Shown here piece by piece: positions 1 through 5,506 of a stretch of DNA of 5,506 nt. The stretch comes from an uncultured beta proteobacterium (GTDB lineage: Bacteria > Pseudomonadota > Gammaproteobacteria > Burkholderiales > Rhodocyclaceae): contig CAIZHL010000165.1 in NCBI GenBank assembly GCA_903932755.1, positions 1 through 5,506 on the forward strand, read 5' to 3'. Under the pieces are notes generated by a model, which saw only the letters and a program-made list of their open reading frames with translations, did not search any database and was not told the DNA's origin. Positions within the stretch are counted from its first letter, which is position 1; each line of letters begins with the position of its first letter. A program made the translations under genes and the position numbers.

Positions 1-653
<653 letters not shown>

Positions 654-662
654 GTTCACCCC

Positions 663-668
663 AAGGAG
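663..668 (+). promoter_or_regulatory. Ribosome binding site of the CBS-domain gene
   Basis: AAGGAG lies 7 nt before ATG 676, within the 22-nt ureC-CBS gap. It is the strongest Shine-Dalgarno sequence in the visible urease operon. It supports 676 as the start and argues that the CBS gene is actively translated rather than a relic. Confidence 0.8.
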
Positions 669-675
669 AACCACC

Positions 676-1113
676 ATGCCCAACAGACCCGTAAGTCAGC
701 TCGTAAAGAACCAGCACATCCTCTCCGCGGCAGCCACCCTGTCGGTGCTCGACGCGGCCGCCGCCATGCGCGACGCCAAGGTCGGCGCCATCATGGTAAT
801 GAACGGTTCGCGCCTGGTCGGCATCTTCACCGAGCGCGACGCGCTCTACCGCGTGCTGGCCGCCGGCAAGGACCCCAGGCGTACCACCCTGGCCGATGTC
901 ATGACGGTGAACCCGGCCACGATCGAAGCGGACATGCCCTTCGGCCAGGCCCTGCACATCATGTTCGAGCGCGGCTTTCGCCACGTACCCGTCGTTGACG
1001 AGGACGGGCAGGTGATCGGCATGGTCTCGGCGCGCGACGCGCTGGGCCCCGAGATGGAGCAGGTCAAGGCGGAACTGCGCGAGCGCGAGCACATTACGGA
1101 GATCCTCGGTTGA
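676..1113 (+). CDS. Tandem CBS-domain protein inside the urease operon
   Basis: A 145-residue soluble protein made almost entirely of a CBS pair (Bateman module). CBS1 spans roughly residues 8-62 and CBS2 roughly 74-124, followed by a charged helical tail (residues 125-145). Each CBS ends in a family ribose/phosphate-binding motif of the G-h-x-S/T-x-x-D type: GIFTERD at 49-55 and GMVSARD at 115-121. Both are intact, so binding of AMP, ATP, SAM or a similar ligand is plausible. There is no catalytic or DNA-binding domain, so a regulatory role by ligand-dependent protein contact is the natural inference; the partner is unknown. The gene lies 22 nt after ureC and 24 nt before ureE on the same strand, with base composition like its neighbours, so it is probably co-transcribed with them. 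Stand-alone CBS pairs occur in many bacteria in unrelated contexts, so the urease link rests on gene position only. Confidence 0.93.
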   Translation: MPNRPVSQLVKNQHILSAAATLSVLDAAAAMRDAKVGAIMVMNGSRLVGIFTERDALYRVLAAGKDPRRTTLADVMTVNPATIEADMPFGQALHIMFERGFRHVPVVDEDGQVIGMVSARDALGPEMEQVKAELREREHITEILG

Positions 1114-1137
1114 TCCGGCCCCGAGCAAGCGCAAGCC

Positions 1138-1632
1138 ATGCTGCTGTTTGAGTCGGTCGCCGCGCCGGACAGCGTCGCCGGCGACCGCCTGGTGCTGGCT
1201 TTCGAGACGCGCTGCAAGAGCCGTTTGCGCGCGCGCCTGGCCTCGGGCGAGGAGTGCGGATTGTTCCTGCCGCGCGGCACGGTGATGCGCGGCGGTGACA
1301 AACTGCTCGCCAGCGACGGTCGCATCGTCGAAGTGGTGGCCGCTCCGGAGGCGCTGATGGAAGCGGCGTGCGATGATCCGCTGCTGATTGCGAAGGCGGC
1401 CTACCACCTGGGCAACCGCCATGTCGCCGTGCAGATTCTGCCCGGGCGCCTGCTCTTCCTGCGCGACCACGTCCTGGGCGAAATGCTGCGCGGACTGGGC
1501 CTGCCGGTGGCCGAGGTCGATGGTCCTTTCGAGCCGGAGTCCGGTGCCTACGGCGCCCATGGCGGCCACGGCCACAGCGCCGACGGTGAGGGCCGGGGAC
1601 CGCGCATCCACGATCACTTCGTCGGCAGATGA
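1138..1632 (+). CDS. ureE: Urease accessory protein UreE, nickel chaperone
   Basis: Cytoplasmic metallochaperone that delivers nickel to the UreD/UreF/UreG-urease activation complex. It has 164 residues, near family length. The N-terminal peptide-binding-like domain includes [13 protein letters not shown] (residues 42-54). The metal-binding domain carries the conserved AYHLGNRH, whose His95 matches the essential dimer-interface nickel ligand (His96 of Klebsiella UreE). His111 in DHVLGEML matches Klebsiella His112, while the position of Klebsiella His110 is Arg109 here. The C-terminal tail is only mildly His-rich (His141, 144, 146, 158, 160), much less than the Klebsiella tail, so nickel storage by the tail is probably modest. 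The start at 1138 fits family N-termini, but the SD sequence before it is poor. Translation may therefore be coupled to the CBS gene, whose stop lies 24 nt upstream in the same reading frame. The ORF ends in an ATGA overlap with ureF. Confidence 0.95.
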   Translation: MLLFESVAAPDSVAGDRLVLAFETRCKSRLRARLASGEECGLFLPRGTVMRGGDKLLASDGRIVEVVAAPEALMEAACDDPLLIAKAAYHLGNRHVAVQILPGRLLFLRDHVLGEMLRGLGLPVAEVDGPFEPESGAYGAHGGHGHSADGEGRGPRIHDHFVGR

Positions 1633-2306
1633 GCCTCGCACTGACGAGATTGCTGCAACTCGCCAGCCCGGCGCTGCCGGTGGGCGCCTTCAGCTATTCG
1701 CAGGGGCTGGAACGGGCGGTCGAGGATGGCACGGTGAAGGACGAGGCGAGTGCGCTGCGCTGGATCGGCGACCAGCTTGAATGGAATCTCGGCCGCTACG
1801 AGGCGCCGCTGCTGCTGCGCATGCTGGAGGCATGGGCGGGCGGCGCTACGGATGCGGCATTGGAACTGGACGCGGAATACCTGGCCACGCGCGAGAGCGC
1901 GGAGCTGCGGGCCGAGACTTTGCAGATGGGCTACTCGATGCAAAGGCTGCTGCATGAACTGGGCGACTTTCCGCGGCCCCTGCTCGATGCCATCGCCGTG
2001 TCGCCATCACCGACTTTTCCGTACATGTGGACTTGCGCTGCAGCGGCCTGGCAGATTCCCGCCAGGGATGCGCTCGCCGCCTGGCTCTGGAGCTGGGCCG
2101 AAAACCAGACCATGGCCGCGCTGAAGGCCGTGCCGCTGGGACAGGCCGCCGGCCAGCGCCTGCTGCAGGAAATCGGCCGCCGCCTGCCGGCCGTGGTCGA
2201 GCGGGCGCTGACACTGGCCGCGCCCGACTATTCCAACTTCGCACCGGGCTTCGCCATCGCCTGCTGCAATCACGAAACCCAATACACGAGACTCTTCAGA
2301 TCATGA
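1629..2306 (+). CDS. ureF: Urease accessory protein UreF
   Basis: Activation-complex protein that, with UreD (UreH) and UreG, helps insert nickel and carbamylate the active-site lysine of apo-urease; it is thought to control the GTPase activity of UreG. It has 225 residues, family length, and is all-helical. The N-terminal signature [20 protein letters not shown] covers residues 8-27. A mid-protein GYSMQRLL is present, and the conserved C-terminal [12 protein letters not shown] ends the protein; this tail binds UreD in characterised systems. The ATG overlaps the ureE stop by 4 nt (ATGA) and has no clear SD of its own, which points to translational coupling. Its own stop overlaps the ureG start in the same way, consistent with stoichiometric production of the chaperones. 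Confidence 0.96.
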   Translation: MSLALTRLLQLASPALPVGAFSYSQGLERAVEDGTVKDEASALRWIGDQLEWNLGRYEAPLLLRMLEAWAGGATDAALELDAEYLATRESAELRAETLQMGYSMQRLLHELGDFPRPLLDAIAVSPSPTFPYMWTCAAAAWQIPARDALAAWLWSWAENQTMAALKAVPLGQAAGQRLLQEIGRRLPAVVERALTLAAPDYSNFAPGFAIACCNHETQYTRLFRS

Positions 2307-2911
2307 AACAGGCATTGAGAGTGGGCATCGGCGGCCCCGTCGGTTCCGGCAAGACCGCGCTGACCCTGGCCCTGTGCCTGGCCCTGCGCGAGCGCTACAA
2401 CATCGCCGTGGTGACCAACGACATTTACACCGAGGAGGACGCCCAGTTCCTGGTCAGGAACCAGGCCCTGGCGCCGGAACGCATCATCGGCGTCGAGACC
2501 GGCGGTTGCCCGCACACGGCGATCCGCGAAGACGCCTCGATCAACCTCGAAGCCGTCGACCGCCTCAACCGCCGCTTCGCCGGGCTGGACATGATTTTCA
2601 TCGAGAGCGGCGGCGACAATCTTGCGGCGACCTTCAGTCCGGAATTGTCCGACCTGACGCTCTACGTCATCGACGTCGCCGCCGGCGAGAAGATCCCGCG
2701 CAAGGGCGGCCCCGGCATCACCCGTTCCGACCTGCTGGTGATCAACAAGATCGACCTCGCACCCATGGTCGGCGCCTCGCTCGAAGTCATGGCCACCGAT
2801 GCCAAGCGCATGCGCGGCGAGCGGCCCTTCATTTTCAGCAACCTCAAGACCGGGCAGGGCCTGGCGGAGATCATCGCCTTCATTGAGAAGCAGGGCCTGC
2901 TCCGGCCCTGA
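2303..2911 (+). CDS. ureG: Urease accessory GTPase UreG
   Basis: SIMIBI-class GTPase that carries nickel and powers urease maturation with UreE, UreF and UreD. It has 202 residues, family length. Visible motifs are the P-loop GPVGSGKT (residues 11-18), the nickel-binding Cys-Pro-His in GGCPH (Cys69, His71) at the GTP-dependent dimer interface, ESGGDN (101-106), and the guanine-specificity motif NKID (148-151). All key residues are intact. The frame is open upstream to 2027, but homology begins at [12 protein letters not shown], so ATG 2303, in ATGA overlap with the ureF stop, is the start. It is the last gene of the visible operon: the next gene is convergent and its stop codon lies 36 nt away, with no classical T-tailed terminator between them. 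Confidence 0.97.
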   Translation: MKQALRVGIGGPVGSGKTALTLALCLALRERYNIAVVTNDIYTEEDAQFLVRNQALAPERIIGVETGGCPHTAIREDASINLEAVDRLNRRFAGLDMIFIESGGDNLAATFSPELSDLTLYVIDVAAGEKIPRKGGPGITRSDLLVINKIDLAPMVGASLEVMATDAKRMRGERPFIFSNLKTGQGLAEIIAFIEKQGLLRP

Positions 2912-2947
2912 TCTGCTGCGAGGGGCTTCCCCGGCGCGGCGGTCGTA

Positions 2948-3853
2948 TCAGGCGGGCCGGTCGAGTTCCCGGTCAGCCATCGAGACGGGATCTTCGATGG
3001 GTTCCAGGTGGGTCGTGACATGGGCGTGCGGCAGGGCGAGGCGGATATCTGCCTCGATGCGTTCCGACCAGTCGTGACCGACCTGTACGGTCCAGCTTCC
3101 CGGCACCAGCACGTGCAGGGTGACGAACACGCGACTGCCGGCCTGGCGGGTGCGCAGGGCGTGGAACTCCAGACCCCGGGTGCGATACCCCGTCAGCAAG
3201 GCCTCGACCTGCGCCAATTGTTCGGCAGGCAGCGAGACATCCATCAGCCCGGCGGCGGAACGCTGCATCAGTTGCCATCCGGTCCAGACGATATTCATCG
3301 CCACCAGCAGGGCGAGGGCCGGGTCGAGCCAGAGCCAGCCGGTCAGCCAGACCAGGCCGACGCCGGCGATCACCCCCGCCGAAGTCCACACGTCCGTCAT
3401 CAGGTGATGCGCGTCGGCCTCCAGGGTGATCGAGTTGTGCGTGCGGCCCACGCGCATCAGGGTGCGGGCGGTGGCGAAATTGATGATGGAGGCCACCACG
3501 GAAACCAGCAGGCCGGCCGCCACCGCTTCCAGGGCTTGCGGGTGCATCAGGCGACCGATCGCCGCATAGCCGATGCTGCCCGCCGCCAGCAAAATCAGGA
3601 AGCCCTCGAAGGCGCTGGAGAAATACTCCGCCTTGCCGTGTCCGTGGGCGTGGGCGTCGTCGGCCGGCCGCGCCGCCAGCGTCAGCATCCACAGGGCCAT
3701 GATCGCCCCGGCGAGGTTGACGAATGACTCGATGGCGTCGGACAGCAGTCCGACCGAGCCAGTCATCTGCCACGCCGCGCCCTTGAGCAGGATGGTGGCG
3801 ATCGCTGCCGCGATCGAGAGCCAGGCGTAGCGTGTCAGTGAGGCTGCTTGCAT
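2948..3853 (-). CDS. Cation diffusion facilitator (CDF) family metal transporter
   Basis: Inner-membrane, proton-driven divalent metal exporter of 301 residues, with six predicted TM segments (residues ~9-200) and a cytosolic ferredoxin-like C-terminal domain (~205-301). Family marks are [12 protein letters not shown] in TM2, the His-rich loop [13 protein letters not shown] (68-80), and TM5 DAHHLMTD with His150 and Asp154 in the HxxxD pattern. The TM2 half of the transport site is unusual: the two ligand positions, normally His/Asp (zinc) or Asp/Asp (iron, manganese), read Glu42 and Asn46. I believe this E...N form occurs in a subgroup of bacterial CDFs. Because of it the metal cannot be named; zinc, iron, cobalt, nickel and manganese all remain possible. 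No clear SD precedes ATG 3853. The gene starts 12 nt after a small membrane-protein gene, so the two are probably one transcript with coupled translation. It is convergent with ureG, so a shared role in nickel handling is only a guess. Confidence 0.93.
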   Translation of the reverse strand: MQAASLTRYAWLSIAAAIATILLKGAAWQMTGSVGLLSDAIESFVNLAGAIMALWMLTLAARPADDAHAHGHGKAEYFSSAFEGFLILLAAGSIGYAAIGRLMHPQALEAVAAGLLVSVVASIINFATARTLMRVGRTHNSITLEADAHHLMTDVWTSAGVIAGVGLVWLTGWLWLDPALALLVAMNIVWTGWQLMQRSAAGLMDVSLPAEQLAQVEALLTGYRTRGLEFHALRTRQAGSRVFVTLHVLVPGSWTVQVGHDWSERIEADIRLALPHAHVTTHLEPIEDPVSMADRELDRPA

Positions 3854-3865
3854 TCAGGCCGCGAC

Positions 3866-4033
3866 TCAAGTGGGATGGAATTGTCCATTTTGCGCTGCCG
3901 GCACGCGGGGCTCGCCGGGATGTCCGCCCATGGCATACGGGATGACGATGAATGCCATGCTCATGACGAACAGGGTCGTGGAAAGCACCACGGCAAGCAT
4001 GGTGGGGAGAAACAGGGTATCGGTGTGCGACAT
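3866..4033 (-). CDS. Unrecognised 55-residue single-pass membrane protein
   Basis: I do not recognise this family. The start is set by a perfect AAGGAG six bases before ATG 4033. The upstream in-frame ATG at 4048 would place the SD inside the coding sequence and has no good SD itself. The protein has a short N-terminus (MSHTDTLF), one long hydrophobic segment at about residues 9-34 (rich in Leu, Val, Met and Thr), and a polar Gly/Pro-rich tail from residue 36 to 55 with two His (38, 53) and one each of Glu and Arg. The flanking charges are too balanced to fix the topology. Codons mostly keep the G/C third position of the neighbours, as expected of a real gene, although the last few codons are less biased. 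It lies 12 nt upstream of the CDF exporter and behind a candidate response-regulator site, so it may assist or tune that exporter. This is inference from position only. Confidence 0.72.
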   Translation of the reverse strand: MSHTDTLFLPTMLAVVLSTTLFVMSMAFIVIPYAMGGHPGEPRVPAAQNGQFHPT

Positions 4034-4039
4034 CAGAAG

Positions 4040-4045
4040 CTCCTT
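4040..4045 (-). promoter_or_regulatory. Ribosome binding site that fixes the start of the 55-aa gene
   Basis: AAGGAG on the minus strand (CTCCTT on plus), six nt before ATG 4033. It is the main evidence that the small ORF is translated and that it starts at 4033, not at an upstream in-frame ATG. Confidence 0.75.
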
Positions 4046-4082
4046 CATGGCTGTTGGTATGCACCGACTTTGCTCCCGACGC

Positions 4083-4099
4083 CTTAACTTGTGCTTAAC
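4083..4099 (-). promoter_or_regulatory. Tandem CTTAAC-N5-CTTAAC repeat, candidate response-regulator box
   Basis: Two identical hexamers (CTTAAC at 4083-4088 and 4094-4099 on plus; GTTAAG in gene direction) stand exactly 11 bp apart, one helical turn. Same-face tandem hexamers are the usual target of OmpR/PhoB-type regulators. The sequence is close to the PmrA (BasR)/QseB box, recalled as YTTAAK-N5-YTTAAK, differing in the last base of each half-site. It lies 49 nt before ATG 4033 in the only AT-rich part of the 119-nt gap between the 55-aa gene and the DsbA-fold gene. The gene transcribed away from it is the small membrane protein plus the CDF exporter. A weak -10-like CATACC follows at 4061-4056. 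The arrangement also fits TTAA-N7-TTAA (CtrA type), but that regulator is alphaproteobacterial and so less likely here. Confidence 0.4.
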
Positions 4100-4152
4100 A
4101 ACGGGTCGCCAATGCAACAGGTCCGCAACGAAGCCGAGAGAGCATCTGCCGT

Positions 4153-4800
4153 TCAGCGCACTTCCTTGCGCGCGGCGCCGACCTCGATTTCACCGGCGCG
4201 CTTCATTTCGCCGGAATCGAACATCCGCGGGTTCTCGATGAAGGCATTGGCCCAGGCGATCGTGTCGCTGCCCCAGAAGTTCTGTCCGCGAAACGCCAGC
4301 GTCGGCACGCCGAACACGCCCTGCGCCGCGGCGGCGGCGGTGTTTTCGATCAATGCCTGTTTGACCTGCGGATCGCCGATCAGTGCCGCCGCCCGTTCGC
4401 CGTCGACGCCCAGTCGCGCGTAGAACAGCGGCCACTCGGCGGCAAGGTCGCGGCCTTCGCCCCAGATGAAATCGTAGGCCGCCTCGACCGCCGCGCGGGG
4501 CGCGCCGAGGCCGGCCAGCAGGCGTTGCCCGTGCAGCGGGTTGAACGGGTGACGCGGCGGCATGCGGAAGGGTATGCCATGTTGCGAGGCCGCCCACACG
4601 CAGCTGCGGTAGGTGTGCAGGCGCTTCGGCGCCAGTTCCGCCGGACCCTTGTTGTCCCAGTGCTTGAGCAGGCCGGCGAAGAGCACGGGAACCGGCTCGA
4701 TGTCGAGCGTCGGATGCAGTTCGCCGAAGCGCTTGAGGTGGAGATAGGCGAAGGGCGACACCAGGTCGAAATACCAGCGGGCGGGGATGCATTCGGTCAT
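4153..4800 (-). CDS. DsbA-fold 2-hydroxychromene-2-carboxylate isomerase family protein
   Basis: A 215-residue cytoplasmic protein (no signal peptide) of the thioredoxin-like DsbA/GST-kappa group. The N-terminal strand WYFDLVSPFAYLHL carries the Ser15-Pro16 that replaces the CxxC of DsbA; in HCCA isomerase and GST kappa this serine contacts the glutathione thiol. A helical insert follows (about 40-150; PFNPLHGQRL at 85-94), then the conserved cis-Pro strand GVFGVPT (161-167) and FWGSD (175-179), both typical of the isomerase branch. Characterised members isomerise an aromatic-ring-cleavage product in naphthalene degradation. Most relatives have unknown substrates, and no degradation genes are visible here, so a glutathione-dependent isomerase or transferase of unknown substrate is the safest reading. 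ATG 4800 has AGGAGG six bases upstream. The gene is divergent from dctP and in line with, but 119 nt upstream of, the 55-aa gene, which seems to have its own promoter region. Confidence 0.88.
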   Translation of the reverse strand: MTECIPARWYFDLVSPFAYLHLKRFGELHPTLDIEPVPVLFAGLLKHWDNKGPAELAPKRLHTYRSCVWAASQHGIPFRMPPRHPFNPLHGQRLLAGLGAPRAAVEAAYDFIWGEGRDLAAEWPLFYARLGVDGERAAALIGDPQVKQALIENTAAAAAQGVFGVPTLAFRGQNFWGSDTIAWANAFIENPRMFDSGEMKRAGEIEVGAARKEVR

Positions 4801-4806
4801 GCCTTG

Positions 4807-4812
4807 CCTCCT
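4807..4812 (-). promoter_or_regulatory. Ribosome binding site of the isomerase-family gene
   Basis: AGGAGG on the minus strand (CCTCCT on plus), six nt before ATG 4800. It fixes the start against the frame that stays open up to 5127, which is an artefact of high GC content. Confidence 0.8.
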
Positions 4813-4825
4813 GTGGCGCTGCGTT

Positions 4826-4860
4826 CCGGGCGTCGGTCTGACGGGGTGCCGACGCGCCGG
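4826..4860. repeat. Imperfect inverted repeat in the divergent intergenic region
   Basis: GCGTCGG (4830-4836) and CCGACGC (4849-4855) are perfect 7-nt inverted arms around a 12-nt centre. Outer arms CCGG (4826-4829) and CCGG (4857-4860) extend pairing to 11 bp with one bulged G at 4856. Its centre is about 100 bp upstream of the start predicted from the sigma-54 element, a normal enhancer-site distance. Alternatively it could fold as an RNA hairpin in the 5' leader of the minus-strand isomerase gene, ending 14 nt before its SD. No T-tract follows on either strand, so a terminator is unlikely. In GC-rich DNA a chance repeat remains possible. Confidence 0.4.
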
Positions 4861-4864
4861 TTCG

Positions 4865-4870
4865 ATTCTA
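4865..4870 (-). promoter_or_regulatory. Possible -10 element for the isomerase-family gene
   Basis: TAGAAT on the minus strand matches the sigma-70 -10 consensus at 5 of 6 bases and lies about 65 nt before ATG 4800. No convincing -35 hexamer is found 16-18 nt upstream, where the sequence is almost pure G and C. Support is therefore weak. Confidence 0.25.
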
Positions 4871-4918
4871 CCGCCGCGCCGGGGGCGAGCCGGAGCAGGT
4901 TCGACAGCGGGGCGGGCG

Positions 4919-4934
4919 CGGTGGTAGTGTTGCA
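4919..4934 (+). promoter_or_regulatory. Candidate sigma-54 (-24/-12) promoter of dctP
   Basis: CGGTGGTAGTGTTGCA has GG at 4920-4921 and GC at 4932-4933 with exactly ten bases between, and a complete TTGCA, as in the TGGCACG-N4-TTGCA consensus; the -24 block matches less well beyond the GG. The expected start, about 12 bases after the GC, falls near 4945, leaving a short leader that contains the AGGAGG. C4-dicarboxylate uptake genes (dctA, dctPQM) are known in several proteobacteria to be driven by RpoN with DctB/DctD, which fits this position. Confidence 0.5.
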
Positions 4935-4949
4935 CCCACAACAACTCCG

Positions 4950-4955
4950 AGGAGG
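4950..4955 (+). promoter_or_regulatory. Ribosome binding site of dctP
   Basis: AGGAGG eight nt before ATG 4964, a strong SD as expected for an abundant periplasmic binding protein. Confidence 0.82.
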
Positions 4956-4963
4956 ATCGAAAA

Positions 4964-5506
4964 ATGAAAATCCATACCCTGTTCGCCGGTCTGGTCGCTG
5001 CGACTCTGTCGACGTTCGCCCTGGCCCAGGCGCCGATCGTAATCAAATTCAGCCATGTCGTCGCCGCCGATACGCCCAAGGGCAAGGCGTCGGAATTCTT
5101 CGCCAAGCGGGCGAACGAGCTGACCAAGGGCCATGCCAGGGTCGAAGTCTATGCCAACAGCTCGCTGTACAAGGACAAGGAAGAACTCGAAGCTCTGCGT
5201 ATGGGTGCCGTGCAGATGCTGGCGCCCTCGTTGTCCAAGTTCGGCCCGCTCGGCGTCAAGGAATTCGAGGTCTTCGACTTCCCCTACATTTTCGACGACA
5301 CCGCCGACCTGCACAAGGTCACGCAGGGACCGATCGGCGCCTCCCTGCTGGCCAAGCTAGAGCCCAAGGGCATCAAGGGCCTGGCCTTCTGGGACAACGG
5401 CTTCAAGTCATTCTCGGCCAACAAGCCATTGCACGCGCCGGCGGATTTCAAGGGTCAGAAGATGCGTATCCAGTCGTCAAAGGTGCTTGAGTCGCAGATG
5501 CGCGCC
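4964..5506 (+). CDS. dctP: TRAP transporter solute-binding protein, DctP type (3' end outside window)
   Basis: Periplasmic binding subunit of a tripartite ATP-independent transporter. It presents the solute, in the namesake a C4-dicarboxylate such as succinate, malate or fumarate, to the DctQ/DctM membrane subunits. The frame is open for 181 codons to the window edge, a little over half of a usual ~330-residue protein. Residues 1-21 form a Sec signal peptide: MK, a hydrophobic core, then ALA before Gln22. The mature part starts with IVIKFSHVVAADTPKGKASE and continues with NSSLYKDKEE, LGAVQMLAPS-like and FDFPYIFDD signatures of the family. KMRIQSS contains Arg168, the conserved arginine that salt-bridges the ligand carboxylate. 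Carboxylate binding is thus well supported, but the exact solute is not. dctQ and dctM are expected downstream but are not visible. Confidence 0.9.
   Translation, partial: MKIHTLFAGLVAATLSTFALAQAPIVIKFSHVVAADTPKGKASEFFAKRANELTKGHARVEVYANSSLYKDKEELEALRMGAVQMLAPSLSKFGPLGVKEFEVFDFPYIFDDTADLHKVTQGPIGASLLAKLEPKGIKGLAFWDNGFKSFSANKPLHAPADFKGQKMRIQSSKVLESQMRA

Noticed and set aside
2027..2302. N-terminal extension of the ureG frame back to 2027
   Set aside because: The extension runs through ureF in another frame and gives an Arg/Ala-rich sequence without UreG homology. UreG starts at ATG 2303 in the ATGA overlap.
2918..2937. Hairpin GCG-A-GGGG-CTT-CCCC-GG-CGC between convergent ureG and the CDF gene, as a bidirectional terminator
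   Set aside because: Pairing is only 4 bp plus 3 bp across an internal loop, and no T-tract follows on either strand. It could slow polymerase but is not a supportable intrinsic terminator.
3008..3727. 239-codon plus-strand frame opposite the CDF gene
   Set aside because: Gln/Gly/Arg/His-rich shadow of the CDF coding strand with no motif. The minus-strand CDF match is unambiguous.
4084..4099. CtrA site (TTAA-N7-TTAAC) within the tandem repeat
   Set aside because: The pattern fits exactly, but CtrA is an alphaproteobacterial regulator and the window looks betaproteobacterial. A PmrA/QseB-type regulator explains the same bases better.
4859..4880. GGTTCGATT resembling a tRNA T-arm upstream of dctP
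   Set aside because: The flanking bases do not pair as a T-stem, and no acceptor, D or anticodon arms are found nearby.
4859..4904. Direct repeat GGTTCGA at 4859-4865 and 4898-4904
   Set aside because: Seven bases 39 bp apart is within chance for this composition, and neither copy aligns with the promoter elements in a meaningful way.
4525..5490. 321-codon plus-strand frame spanning the isomerase gene, the intergenic region and dctP
   Set aside because: It is antisense to one real gene and out of frame with another; dctP is clearly in the frame starting at 4964, with signal peptide and SD.

Overview
The window is compact, GC-rich bacterial DNA. Gene order, codon use and the dctP-type gene suggest a betaproteobacterium, perhaps of the Rhodocyclales/Azoarcus-Thauera kind. 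This is inferred from protein style only; no rRNA or other marker gene is present.

Bases 1-2911 are the distal half of a plus-strand urease operon. It runs: the 3' part of ureC (catalytic alpha subunit), an unexpected gene for a 145-residue protein with two CBS domains, ureE (nickel chaperone), ureF and ureG (GTPase and partner of the activation complex). The genes are tightly packed: gaps of 22 and 24 nt flank the CBS gene, and ATGA overlaps join ureE-ureF and ureF-ureG. ureD, ureA and ureB are not visible and presumably lie upstream. The CBS gene is the odd member, a putative adenine-nucleotide sensor between the enzyme and its maturation factors.

Bases 2948-4152 carry a convergent minus-strand unit: a 55-residue single-pass membrane protein that I do not recognise, then a cation diffusion facilitator (CDF) metal exporter 12 nt downstream. 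The CDF has an altered metal site (Glu/Asn in TM2 instead of the usual His or Asp/Asp). Upstream of the small gene is a tandem CTTAAC-N5-CTTAAC repeat that resembles binding sites of PmrA/QseB-type response regulators. This suggests a metal- or envelope-stress-regulated unit.

Bases 4153-4800 (minus) encode a DsbA-fold protein of the 2-hydroxychromene-2-carboxylate isomerase family. A 163-nt intergenic region separates it from a divergent plus-strand gene, dctP (4964 to the window end), for the periplasmic binding protein of a TRAP transporter. That region holds a good candidate sigma-54 promoter (GG-N10-GC with a full TTGCA) placed just upstream of dctP. It also holds an inverted repeat about 100 bp upstream of the predicted start, where an enhancer-binding protein of the DctD type could bind.

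No RNA genes, insertion sequences, CRISPR arrays or attachment sites are seen. No stretch over 300 bases lacks a gene.
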